From Tridacna crocea (lineage: Eukaryota > Mollusca > Bivalvia > Cardiida > Cardiidae), in assembly GCA_943736015.1 (NCBI GenBank), contig OX031065.1:42298427-42362426 (forward strand): a DNA stretch of 64,000 bases, given 5' to 3'. Made by a program: the position numbers and the translations under genes. Below the pieces are notes generated by a model. That model did no database searches and was not told the origin of the DNA. It saw only the letters and a program-made list of their open reading frames with translations. This document shows positions 54,254-64,000 of the stretch, piece by piece; the stretch's first letter is position 1; every line of letters starts with the position of its first letter.

Positions 54254-54490
54254 TGCATCTCCAAGATACATGATACCAGCCCAAGTCATCACATTATCAT
54301 AGAACCATACTAGCCACGTTTTGAACAGCCGACTTGATCATGAGGTAGACTGGTCTTTTGGCTTACAGAAAATTGACAAATACAGAAAAGTATCGACTCA
54401 GGTCAGCCTGCGCGGACTGCGCAGGCTGACCTGAGTCGATACTTTTTGCAAATGCATTAAGCCCCCTTTTCAAAGAGCATGGCTCAAATA
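54250..54490. repeat. family E element with perfect hairpin
   Basis: The left region is AATGCATCTCCAAG and ATCATGAGGTAGACTGGTC. The arms AGTATCGACTCAGGTCAGC and GCTGACCTGAGTCGATACT are exact inverted copies around CTGCGCGGACTGCGCAG. It ends GCATTAAGCCCCCTTTTCA. Confidence 0.85.
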
Positions 54491-54684
54491 TAGATAGGTC
54501 AACTTTTTTAAAGAATATTGAAAAAAAATACTCATTTTCATTGTATGCAAGATATATTTTCTTGTCTTTGTTGATTCGAAATAAAACCATGTCTGAAATT
54601 TAGGAAAGAAGATTTGACAATGGACTTTTATGCATGTGCCTGAAGTATCGAACCATTGAAAACAAATGACGGTGTTTTCAAATG

Positions 54685-55900
54685 AATGAAGGAATGAATG
54701 TTGTTTTATGGCGCATCGACAGCTTTGGTCATTTGGCGTGCATATCTGTGTTAAAAGTTAATAAAACTGGAATTGTTTAAAGTGAATAAAGTTTGAATAC
54801 ATAAATGATAATAAAAAAAATGAATTAAGTATTGTGTGTGATCTTCATATGCATAAAGGACATTGTTGAGTCACAAGGCAATTCCCAATATACTCAAAAG
54901 TTTTAAATGATAAGAGTTAAGAATGTGATAAAAGGGTTGGAAGTCATTGTTGGATTAGTAAAATGAAGTCTTTAAATGATGAAGAAATATGTGTCATTTA
55001 AAATGTCCATAAAATATGATATTGAGTGGCTGGGCATTCCCTGCCTACTCAACAGTTTTAGATTAAAAGGTAAGATAATATTGATAATATTGCTTTTTCT
55101 TGGAAATGAGGTTAAAACTGGTAAAGATTGGAGCCTCCAATGGGATCAATATACTCCCATTAAAGAGGTCCTGCCTCCAATGAGATAAGATGCCTCCAAG
55201 AGGGCTAATCCTCACATTAAGGAGATGCAGACTGAAGATAAAAAGGATTAAATGGTAGAGATATGGGATTAAAACACATGTTAAAAAAGGTAATTAAGAA
55301 AGTATCACAGATTGTTGTATATACCAATCTGTTTGATGAAGGTGATAGTTGAATTAATGCTGACTATACGTGAACATTGTAGTATTTCTCACGAATTGGC
55401 TGGAAGTCAATGCAGTCTAACAGAATATGTCTAATCATAAGGTGTTCATTGCATGGAATACATTCTGGTGCATCTGCTCGGGCTAAAAGCCAGGAGTGTG
55501 TTAACCGAGAATGTCCAATTCGAAGCCTTGTGATTACCGCCTCTTATCGATGAATGAACCTGTAAGAGTCGCCAAGGGTTGGTTTAACAGAATGAAGTTG
55601 TTGAAATGATCTGCAGCCCATTGGGATTGCCAAAGAGACTGGACGAAAGATAAAATGCATGCTTTCAAATCTGTGTATGGTATTTTAAAATGAGATATGG
55701 GTAGAGACAATGCCGACTTGGCAAGTTCGTCGGCCTTTTCATTGACTTGAATACCTGATGGTGTTTTCAACGCGATCGAAATAGTAATCAGTCTTACTGC
55801 AAACTTCATATCGATTTCTCTGTGATCTGTTGAAATACTGTTAATCCTGTAGTCCATTGGATAAGGCGTAGGTCCGTCCCCTTTGATAGTCAAGTATCCT
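54685..55900 (-). mobile_element. decayed non-LTR retrotransposon with RNase H region
   Basis: Read on the - strand, about 55755-55555 encodes an RNase H-like end (QVNEKADELAKSALSLPISH). After a frameshift, about 55550-55395 encodes VITRLRIGHSRLTHSWLLAR and a Cys/His segment (ECIPCNEHLMIRHILLDC), the usual C-terminal finger of I/Jockey-type elements. A non-coding 3' region runs to a TTCATTCATT tail at about 54690. The reading frame is broken and the reverse transcriptase is missing. Confidence 0.7.
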
Positions 55901-56084
55901 AAGGTGAAAAAAAAAAAGGGTAAACTATATATATCAAACGAATTCGTCATGCTACAGGTTGGGGAAAGGCTGGGGAAATGAGGGAAGGAATTAATAAACA
56001 TACTTTTTTTGGGGAAAAAGAGAAAATGGCAGAAATAAGGTTCACGTACAGCGTGCTCTGAGAAATTGGGTTTCATGCATACGC

Positions 56085-56160
56085 ATAAAAGTTCGACCAT
56101 GTCAGCCTGCGCGAACTGCGCAGGCTGACATGGTCGAACTTTTTATGCTATTGGTTAATT
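56085..56160. repeat. family E hairpin
   Basis: Arms AAAAGTTCGACCATGTCAGC and GCTGACATGGTCGAACTTTT are exact inverted copies around CTGCGCGAACTGCGCAG. Confidence 0.85.
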
Positions 56161-56509
56161 TTTCTTTGTTAAACTATAAGTTGCAAGCGTGACAATTTAC
56201 TACATAACATTTATTCAGCATAAAACAGCACTTGCATATTTATAGCTTACAACATATTAAACAAATTTATGCCCATATGGCCAGAAAACAAAGACATGAA
56301 TAGAATGTTATCATCTGAGAAGTATGAAATAATTCAATGTATCAATACAACAGCGCCATTTTTATAATCAGTCACTACATGTCATTAGCATTCCGATCTA
56401 AATCCATAAGTATGGATAAATCAATACTAATTTTAGCACTCATAATATACTCGATGGGATGTACTTATTTCGTAAAGATTTCCCATAATAGATCAATTTG
56501 TTTTAAGAA

Positions 56510-56985
56510 ATAAATAAATAAATAAATAAATAAATAAATGAATAGCATTTTAAGGCCCGTCGACAACTAAGGTCATATTGGGCGCACTTACTTAGTAAAC
56601 AATAATGCGAGGTGAAAATAACATGCATGTGCAACAACATAAGACAAACATGATAAATGAGGAATGGACGAAACACAAAATGATGCCCCTTTTGTCGCCT
56701 TTTAAGACATGCATGCTATCACTTTTGTTCCGCCAGACGAAATGGCAGATGTGACGATCGCGGGACTTATTCTCATACCCCCAATTAAACCACACGGGCT
56801 CCCACAGGCCAATTGATTCCCATTCCAAACCTTATTTACACAGAGAAACAAAAATAGGATTTGGAATAAGAACTACCCAACCTGCTGCAATCCTACGAAT
56901 TACGAGGAAAGCAGCCGTTTGTCTCTAATTTTAGTCGCCTTCTACGACATGCAATAGAGAAAGGCCGAGGTCCTATCCTACACTG
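56510..56985 (-). mobile_element. SINE-like element with LINE-type tail
   Basis: On the - strand, TCGCCTTCTACGACATGC-like motifs (two, at about 56940 complement and 56705) lead to a 3' end TGACCTTAGTTGTCGACGGG, CTTAAAATGCTATTCATT and a (TTTA)n tail. The tail matches the 3' end of the LINE at 54685-55900. The open frame at 56592-56828 is not coding. Confidence 0.5.
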
Positions 56986-56999
56986 TAAAAACAAATGTT

Positions 57000-57420
57000 T
57001 CACCTTTGCACACATATTGAAACACTTTTTCTGTTACACTTTTTAAACACATTAAAATAGAACGTGTCACATGTTTACTTCTGAAACACATGGCGTTCAA
57101 ACGGGAAAACATTAGTGTTCTAGTTTTAAACACTTCACATGTTTAAAACTGAAACATGTGACGCGTTTAAAAGCGAAACACATCCCCTGTTACACTTTTT
57201 AAACACATGAACACTTCGGGTAAACACGTCCGTTCCCTTTTGAAACACATGGCATTCATGCAGGAAAACATCAGTGTTCCACTTTTAAACATGCCACATG
57301 TTTCAAAATTGAAACACGTAACATGTTTCACACAAATGGTGTGCCGTTTTACAACACTCTATAAAAGTCCTCTGCAGATGAAGCATGAACACTTCATGTG
57401 TTTCAATTCCATGGCTGTGT
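57000..57420. repeat. ~158-bp tandem dimer rich in AACACATG motifs
   Basis: TGTTACACTTTTTAAACACAT and CACATGGCGTTC...GAAAACATTAGTGTTC recur about 158 bp apart. The whole block is dense in GAAACACATG and its inverse. The open frame inside is a by-product. Confidence 0.7.
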
Positions 57421-57649
57421 TTTTGGTCTGAATATAAAAAGGTGAAACCAGTAACATAGAACGATTAAAATTTTTCCCCCATTTATTAAAGACATGTCTA
57501 ACAAATAATATCAATAATTCACCAAATCAAACCATTACCATTACTGTAATTAGTTATCAAATTGTTTTTGAACCACTGCCTAATGCAAAAAAACTTTGGG
57601 TATTCTACACCAGTTAAATAATAAAACCCCACCAAAATAGCCACAACCA

Positions 57650-57713
57650 TCACTGACCACCAAAAGCAACTGCCGTGTTCTCAATCTGCACCTGTTTCTC
57701 TTTAGCAATCAAT
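57650..57713 (-). CDS. possible last exon of a third gene
   Basis: After TTGGCACCCAG, one base completes a codon and the frame reads LIAKEKQVQIENTAVAFGGQ and a stop (57650-57652). Its phase fits the candidate exon at 59933-60008. I do not recognise the protein. With only 20 residues this may be chance. Confidence 0.3.
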
Positions 57714-58029
57714 CTGGGTGCCAACAGTAGGGGCTGGTAAATATTTCAAAATCCACTCAAGTTTTCTCACTTCTTAAATTTGAAACAACCAGAGAGAACA
57801 TTGTGTTACTGTACACAAAGTTGAATTACTTTTGCAAATTTGGTGTATGATCACCCAAGTAACATGTCTGCTAATCTTTTAAAACTCTCAATCTATTTCT
57901 TAAAAGGGTTTTCAATTTTCAGCTGTAGTTGCTATCTTGTTAACTCCTGCATTTTTTGGTAAATGGAGACTCAGAAAACATTTTTGTAAAATTATTTCAA
58001 AGCTCCACAATGTTTTAGCTGGAAAATAA

Positions 58030-58125
58030 TTTACCCTTTTACCAATTTAACAACATTCTAGACATGTCCAAATTAAAAGCATTCACAGACCTCCCCCACA
58101 AAAAAAAAAAAAAAAAAAAAAAAAA
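58030..58125. repeat. family A left end and poly-A run
   Basis: CCTTTTACCAATTTAACAAC and ATGTCCAAATTAAAAGC are a decayed family A left end; it is followed by about 26 A at the start of the next element. Confidence 0.55.
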
Positions 58126-59143
58126 CAAGAGGGCCAAGATGGCCCTGGATCACTCACCTGAATTTTTAAGAGGACCATAGCCAATTTTTTTTCAAAATCT
58201 AATCAGCCATTTCAGAAAAGATTGATTTTAAAGAATTTTTTCATGTCTATATAGGGTAAATAGCCCACAGCCATCAGAGCCATATTTCTTGATGGATCAA
58301 AATTTCTCGTGCAATTTTTGAAAAAGGGTCAGCTAAGAAACATTTCTGTGAAATTATATCAAAATGTGACAAGCCCTTTCAGAGAAGAAGAATTTTCAAG
58401 AATTTCCTCATGACCATATATATTGCAAGTAACCCCCATTCACCAGAACCATGTTCATTGACGGATCGAAATCTCGCAATACACATTTGAAAAGGGTCAT
58501 GCAAGGACCCTTTCTGTGAAATTATTTCAAAATCTGACCAGCGGTTTCCGAGAAGAAGAGTTTTTAAGAATTTCTTCATTTCCGTATAGTGCAAGTAGCC
58601 CCCATTTACCAGAGCCATGTTTATTGACGGATCAAAATTTCGCGAACAGTTTTTGACAAGGGTCATCAAAGGAACATCTCTGTGAAATTATTTCAAAATC
58701 TGATCAGCAGTTTCAGAAAAGAAGAATTTTTAAGAATTCCTTCATTTCCCTACAGCGCAAGAAGCCCCCCATTACCAGCGCCACGTTTCTAAACGGATCA
58801 AAATTTCACGAACAAATTTTAAAAAGGGTCACCTAAGGAATATCTGTATGAAATTATTTCAAAATCTGACCTGGAGTTCCAGAGCAAAAGATTTTTAAAG
58901 AATTTCCTAGAAAATTTCATTTGGCTGCCATTGCAACCAGAGTTTTTGACGGAATCAAATTGTGTGAACAAATTTTTATAGAGGACCTCCCAAGGAACAT
59001 TCCAGTCAAGTTTGGTCCAAATTGGCCCAACAGTTTAGGAGGAGTTGATCTTTAAAGAATTGTTGACGACGCACGACGGACGACAGACACCGGGTGATCC
59101 TAAAAGCTCCCCTTGAGCACGCTGTGCTCAGGTGAGCTAAAAA
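58126..59143 (+). mobile_element. ACAAGAGGGCC bivalve-type dispersed element
   Basis: It opens AACAAGAGGGCCAAGATGGC and closes GAGCACGCTGTGCTCAGGTG then AGCTAAAA. The interior has about five diverged units of roughly 150 bp sharing GTGAAATTATTTCAAAATCTG, AGAAGAAGAATTTTTAAGAA and CCCCCATTACCAGAGCCA. There is no coding domain. Confidence 0.75.
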
Positions 59144-59189
59144 GAGTGAGATTAAAAAGTTGAAAATTGATTTTGAGGATTGCAAATTG

Positions 59190-59323
59190 GTTTTGAGGGA
59201 GAGAAAGCATCATAGGAAAAGGACAAAACGCTAGTTACCAGTATTTCCTCCTTTATCCACTATTTTTGGAAAGGCTTCTTTCTCATGGCGGTTAAAAGTC
59301 TAGGTTTGTAGTGAAGGGTTAAG
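59190..59323. repeat. family A element, left-truncated
   Basis: Centre CGCTAGTTACCAG, arms GGAAAAGGACAAAA and TCCTCCTTTATCC, right end GTAGTGAAGGGTTAA. Confidence 0.6.
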
Positions 59324-59491
59324 ATTTCTGTAATTAGCTCTGGTGGCTATACCATTTAAAGGAACTCAACAATTCAAGCAATGTGACAAAGATCAAGCAT
59401 ATCTGAACACTCTGCTTAGGTGAATTTCAGGCTCTATAGCAATTTTATTTTGAGAGGGACGGACCTTAAGCAACAGCAAACAGAATGATTC

Positions 59492-59716
59492 CTAACTCTT
59501 TACTAAATTGCACTCTGGTCGAAATTGAAAGCTATGAAAGTCTAAGAAAAAATAATCATTTGGCCTCAAATAATTACATCAGATTTTCAAAATCAAGAAA
59601 GCTCGGTGAGTAAGGATAAAATGGCTGTTACCAGCATTTTATCATTTTCCCACAATGTTTTCAAAAGCTTTCTCTAAAAGGGTCAACAAAAACTCTGAGC
59701 TTTGGGTTGAAAAGTT
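59492..59716. repeat. family A element, degenerate
   Basis: Starts CTAACTCTTTACTAAATTGC, centre ATGGCTGTTACCAGCAT, right arm CCCACAATGTTTTCAAAAGC. Confidence 0.6.
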
Positions 59717-59932
59717 CAGCTACCACGAATTTTGCACGATATTTTTCTTCAATTTTAATGGTAAATGAACAATTACTGTGTGCTTCAAAATTTTGGATGT
59801 AGATCATAAAGTGCTGTCCCTACAAATACATTAATACCAACATAGGAAAGTGTATAATAATGCTTAAACTTCATGCAGCCTGGCTGTAAAATGGTTTGAT
59901 AAAATACAGCACATACCTTGCTACCTTAGCAA

Positions 59933-60008
59933 AAGGCTTGTCTTCTGACAATTTCCCTGTTTATAGGCAACTTCAGACTCAATTGCTTGATCAGCACAGC
60001 CAAACAAT
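59933..60008 (-). CDS. possible exon of a third gene
   Basis: After AGATAATACAG it reads LFGCADQAIESEVAYKQGNC then QKTSLLL, with a donor at CTAAG/GTAGCA near 59926. A competing reading uses a later acceptor (CTATAAACAG) and a stronger donor (CAAG/GTATGT), giving KLSEDKPFAKVA in another frame. I cannot decide between them. Confidence 0.3.
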
Positions 60009-60061
60009 CTGTATTATCTTATACAAGGTACATCGTTATCCGTATGTCAAATAACCTGTTG

Positions 60062-60265
60062 TTTTCACCTAGGGAGAACCCCCCCCCCCAAAAAAAAAAA
60101 AAAAAAAAAAAAAAATATGGGAAAAGGAGAAATGTTGGCTACCACTTCTCCCACAGTCTTTTGTAACCCATTCATCTATCTTTTGTAGCCCCCACCATTT
60201 GAAATTCATCTAATTTGTCCTGTGCAAATGCTTTACATTTATGGGAAATCCTATATTTTATCACA
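60062..60265. repeat. poly-C/poly-A run and degenerate family A half
   Basis: About 9 C and 27 A are followed by GGGAAAAGGAGAAATGTTGGC and a right arm ending near TTTATCACACAATG. Confidence 0.5.
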
Positions 60266-60463
60266 CAATGATAAATTTTAAAGACTCTGAAGAAGAAGCC
60301 TTTGGAAAACACTGTGGCTGGTAACCAGCATTTTCTCCTTTTCCCACAATGTTTTCTACCCTACACAAAACAAATTTCAAATTTTCAGTCACTTTTGTGT
60401 TGTCGTCTGCAAATGCTTTTAATTTTGACCAGTCTAGAATTTTGTCGTTTAGTAAAGATTTAA
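60265..60463. repeat. family A element, left inner arm deleted
   Basis: GGAAAACACTGTGGCTGGTAACCAGC lacks the usual left GGGAAAAGGAGAAAATG half-stem while the right half is intact. Confidence 0.7.
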
Positions 60464-60655
60464 CTCATTACCAAACTGGTCTGAATTTAAAGCATTTGCA
60501 GGCCACAAATTGAAAGTAGCTCAATGATGATTTGGTCTTTGTGTGGATAGAATACACTGTGGGAAAATGAAAATATTCTGTTACCAGCATGTTTTCCATT
60601 TCCACCACTGTTTTAAAAGGTTTCCTTTGCAGGGCTGTTCAAACTTGTGATTGCA
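60463..60655. repeat. family A element, degenerate
   Basis: TAACTCATTACCAAACTGGTC, centre TATTCTGTTACCAGCATG, right arm CCACTGTTTTAAAAGG. It is joined tail to head with the previous copy. Confidence 0.6.
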
Positions 60656-60937
60656 ATTTAGAATCTTACCAAGAAAAAAATGTGGGTTTCAAAAGAATTT
60701 AAAATCTAATGGTAAACAGCAATGTAATCTTCAGCTACATGTACCAACAGACTGCAACAATGTAACCTTCAGCTACATGTACCTTTCTCTATGCTCATCC
60801 TTTATACTCAAAACAAAACTAGACAGCAATGAGACTAAACAATCTGAAAAAAAAAATCAAATTCAAATTCTTGAACACCCCAATTCAATTTCTTATTTAC
60901 AATTCCAAACAATCGTCTGATTTTAAAAATGAAGCAC

Positions 60938-60986
60938 GCAAAGTATAAAAGAAAGCTTCTGTGGTGAAAGTTGCTTCTGCCATATC
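60938..60986 (-). CDS. weak candidate exon
   Basis: After TTACAG the frame reads DMAEATFTTEAFFYTLRASF. The donor is unclear and the phase does not match the other candidates. Confidence 0.2.
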
Positions 60987-61254
60987 CTGTAACTTGAAAA
61001 CAATTTTAAAACAGAGTGTCAAACCAACACATTCTACATGTATCAGGGTTTTCCTCTACTCCTTATTTTTTTCAATTGGTACCCTCAAATTTTCTTAATT
61101 TATAGATCTATCCCCCAAAATTTAATACTTTTCCTTTTTTCAGTCATGTTAATAGGATCAAATGACCCCAATTTGAGAAAGTCAAAGAAAACCCCTGATG
61201 TATTTTACATTAACCAAACAAACTTCAGTTTAGATCTAGTCTACTCACATTTAC

Positions 61255-61308
61255 CATGTTTACTCAATCTTGTATCTGCTTCAAATAGGGTCTCAAACCT
61301 CTTCATAA
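61255..61308 (-). CDS. weak candidate exon
   Basis: After AATACCAG the frame reads MKRFETLFEADTRLSKH and reaches a donor at ATG/GTAAAT or at AAAT/GTGAGT. The composition is coding-like, but the phase does not join it to the next candidate. Confidence 0.25.
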
Positions 61309-61635
61309 CTGGTATTAGGTTACTGGCTTGTATCCATTTTCAGTATGAGCAAGCATTGTAATTCAGCCATAATCTGTAAAATTTTATGAGAATCAGCAGT
61401 TCGTGTGGCCAAAAAAAAACTTTGGCTCTCACAACTAAACAGAGAGATATTTTATGCCAAAGAAGCTATAAATCTACTGCAATACAGAAAAATAAAAAAC
61501 CTTTTGATGGTGACAATCCTAACAGTACAGTGACCCCTGGCAGACATATTTTTAGGTGACGTCAAACATGACATCATCTGACGTCATCAATATTATAGAC
61601 AAATCTATTTGCAGTAAGGTTAGATTTTACCCACC

Positions 61636-62120
61636 CCTCACAACGTACGTCAGTGTGACGTCACAGGTAGTGATATCGGACCCTTATTATAACGTCAGTG
61701 TGCGTGTTTGGTAAGACTGTTTTTATTTTTTGTAATCGTTCCTTTAAATGATCTGAAAAAGTATTTAGACCTCCAAAGAGTACAATGCCTAGGGACTTTG
61801 TTTTTTGTCAAAGCTTTTGTTAACTACTTATACTAATGGAAAAGACTTCGACCAACTATTAAAACCCAATCACTTTTTGATATTTGGTCAAAGTGTTTGT
61901 GCATATAGACATCTGCTTCCTGTCTAAAACATCAGAGTATTAAATGTATTCATCTAATGTCTTTGATAAATACATGAGAATCTTTGTAGTCCGTTTGTAT
62001 CCACCCAAGCTAGCCGCATTCTATCTTCATATCGTACTTACTTTTCAATATGGCGGACATAAGTTACGAAAATGCGCAGGTCCGATATCACTTCCTGTGA
62101 CGTAGGTTGTTACCCTTGTT
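61636..62120. mobile_element. family I MITE, copy 2 (inverted, nearly identical)
   Basis: This copy is the reverse complement of 20495-20985 with very few differences, for example CTCCAAAGAG here against CTCCATAGAG there. Terminal inverted repeats CACAGGTAGTGATATCGGAC and GTCCGATATCACTTCCTGTG. Confidence 0.85.
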
Positions 62121-62555
62121 ACCATGAACCGTTTTATTCCGTGTTGAAGGGTGACAGATAACGGACGTCGATATATCGCCACTGTTTGAGTCTAATTCGT
62201 GTCTGCACACTGTTAGAGTCTGTGGTGTTAGTTATCTCTAAGCTCCGGCCTAGGTTTTTTCTATTTTACCTCCCTAAACGTTTAATACGTCACGAAACCA
62301 ATGCCTTCCAACATGTCTGCCGAGGGGGAGGCACGCTTGAACTAAAATGGTTGTACAGTTTTAACTATAGATGTGCCCAGTGAGGTTGACGTGAAAGTAG
62401 TTCCGGCCACTCAAATGTACCGGTGTATATAATTATGGTGATACCGGAGTCTCCGGATATCGGTACATAGTAAAAAATATTTTAACCACTTTATCGTTTT
62501 AGTTCGACCAGAGTATTTTCACCACAGGATGCAGTCCGTGGCCCAAACCTGTCAA

Positions 62556-62787
62556 AGTTATCACATACCAAACAACAAAATCTTTGGCTTGTCCAAATTG
62601 AAAGCATTTGCAGATGACAAACTAAATGTGACTGAACATTCGAAATTTGTTTTTGTGAAGGGTAGAAAACAATGTGGAAGAAAAAGAAAATGCCGGTTAC
62701 CAGCATTTTCTCCTTTTCCCACAATGTTTTTTAAGGTCTTCTTTCTCAGGGTCATCAAATGTAGGGATTGTGTGGTAATGAATTAAA
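62556..62787. repeat. family A palindromic element
   Basis: Ends CACATACCAAACAAC and GTGTGGTAATGAATTAA, centre CCGGTTACCAGC. One side of the inner stem is eroded (GTGGAAGAAAAAGAAAATG). Confidence 0.8.
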
Positions 62788-62869
62788 GACTAAATCTACT
62801 AGTGACCGTTATCATTCATATCAATGTCGCAGTGATCTGCCATAGATCAAAGTTCCCTTTACAAAGAGG

Positions 62870-63080
62870 GCGTCCTGTGCATGATTCAGTGGTATTAAAG
62901 TGTATGACTCGTAACCTGGTGGCCACGGGCTCAAGCCGCATGGGATCCATGGGTCCTTCGTTAGATCAGGGATCATGTATAAGATCCCTGGTGGTAGTGC
63001 CCTTTTGCAAAAACACTTCAGAGTCCTAGCATAACACTGGTATCTAAAACCCGGGAAATACATGAGTATCTGAGCTGTCG
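62870..63080 (+). mobile_element. probable tRNA-derived SINE
   Basis: A box A-like stretch GATTCAGTGGTATTAAAG and box B-like GGGCTCAAGCCGC lie about 30 bp apart, followed by a body with AGTGCCCTTTTGCAAAAAC and ACCCGGGAAATACATG. The GTAACCTGGTGGCC stretch resembles 16160-16180. Confidence 0.45.
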
Positions 63081-64000
63081 CCATAATATATGACTGACAT
63101 AATGTGTAAAACATCAATCCATTCTTGAAGCACCTTTGAGGATTTAGGAAAGAAAACAAAAAAAGGAAATTATTTAGTCTACTAGAAAGTAATTGTCTAT
63201 CAAACTGAATGTCAGACAGATTTATTGTCTTTTGAAGCTTGTATTACATGTAAATAAAATTGTCATCTCATTAATGATAAGTATAGTGAATAAAAATCTT
63301 TCAAATATTATTGCACAGAGTTTCCATCCCACCTTAAATAAATGATAAAATTTTAAATTCATCCGGAAAACGAATTATATTTTTGGGCAACATTTCGTGG
63401 AAAAGATATTGCCCATCGTGAAATAACGTTACGGGTCCCCTTTTTTTATATGAACATGTAAGAGGTATTATGTTTTGCATGTATACATTGCTTTTTTGTT
63501 ATTGGTCAAGAACGAAATTATACATTAAGCCCCCTTTCTCTATGACATGGCATTTCCTTAAATAGAACAAAAAAATATTGTCTGTGGCTTATGATAAATA
63601 ATATAAATATGAAGGTTCATGAAATTTTGTCCATTCTGCATCAAGACTCTATGGGTTGTTTTACACAATGAATGCTATAGACCCACAATAAGGTGATGTC
63701 TTCCGGCTTGGTATCATGGATCACGGAGATGAATTAAGCCCCCTTTTTCACAGAGCACGGATGATGTATTTGTTTCCATAAACAAGCCCACCATTTAATT
63801 CAAACGAACTGTTTACTCGGGATCACTGTATGTTTTCTTTCTTTGAGAGAACATGCATGGATCCTCTTAAGGCGCAATGCCATCTGATATTGGCCAAAAC
63901 TTTTCGCTATTCTTACATTTTCTGCCTGTCAAGGGGTATTTTTACCTTATGATTCAGTCAGCTGCTTGGCGCATTGGATTTCCATGGAAACATAATAATG
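63081..64000. other. no gene seen
   Basis: AT-rich sequence. 63715-63765 has a family E end (GGATCACGGAGATGAATTAA, CCCTTTTTCACAGAGCACGG). No exon-like segment was found. Confidence 0.45.

Noticed and set aside
55534..56100. 188-residue - strand frame as an intact gene
   Set aside because: Only its second half resembles an RNase H end; the frame then breaks and continues in another frame, and the first half is non-coding. It is a decayed LINE.
60651..61361. + strand frames of about 90-107 codons
   Set aside because: Low-complexity, AT-rich translation without domains; the opposite strand holds the only, weak, exon-like signals.
2481..62787. Regularly recurring palindromes considered as a CRISPR array
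   Set aside because: Copies are ~225 bp long, widely and irregularly spaced, in both orientations, in an intron-bearing eukaryotic genome.

Overview
The window looks like nuclear DNA of an invertebrate, most likely a bivalve mollusc. It is AT-rich, its genes are split by large introns with GT/AG borders, and its intergenic and intronic DNA is packed with short palindromic (MITE-like) elements, tRNA-derived SINEs and fragments of non-LTR retrotransposons. Two elements have the conserved ends (an opening like ACAAGAGGGCC and a closing like CTCAGGTGAGC) that I associate with bivalve genomes. The phylum is an inference; no marker gene is present.

The one gene that can be read from start codon to stop is on the + strand, with exons between 11814 and 28087. 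It encodes a predicted 976-residue type I membrane receptor: signal peptide, a complete bacterial PstS-type (type II periplasmic) phosphate-binding domain, one transmembrane helix, a receptor-guanylyl-cyclase kinase homology domain, a short signalling helix, and a class III cyclase domain. The residues that hold phosphate in bacterial PstS are all present or conservatively replaced. The kinase-like domain has lost the HRD and DFG aspartates, and the cyclase domain has lost both metal aspartates and the transition-state Asn/Arg pair. It therefore looks like a phosphate-sensing receptor in the natriuretic-receptor architecture with a dead output domain. I know of no description of such a protein, and it is the main result here.

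A second gene lies on the - strand (about 53559 down to 40849). I assembled eight exons whose splice phases all agree. They encode a cysteine-containing, N-glycosylated, probably extracellular protein that I do not recognise. Its last exon shifts frame towards a C-terminal transmembrane segment and its stop codon lies at the edge of a palindromic repeat. One exon sits between the two inverted ends of a repeat of the same family. The two genes are convergent, about 12.8 kb apart. A few weaker - strand exons (61308 to 57650) may be the 3' end of a third gene.

Layout: 1-1.2 kb, AT-rich tandem array; 1.2-11.2 kb, nested elements including a degenerate THAP-domain transposon, a fold-back element and a trinucleotide array; 11.8-28.1 kb, the receptor gene with element-filled introns (a 22-bp minisatellite, a tandem SINE pair, a mariner-like element with TA target site, and long palindromes); 28-40.8 kb, no gene, with two long diverged repeats and a LINE 3' end; 40.8-53.6 kb, the second gene; 54-64 kb, a decayed RNase H-bearing LINE, a SINE sharing its 3' tail, a 1-kb dispersed element and the possible third gene.

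The commonest element (family A below) has about 35 complete or partial copies. It is a ~225-bp near-perfect palindrome with ends like TTAACCCTTT/AAAGGGTTAA. The centres differ between copies but each remains self-complementary.
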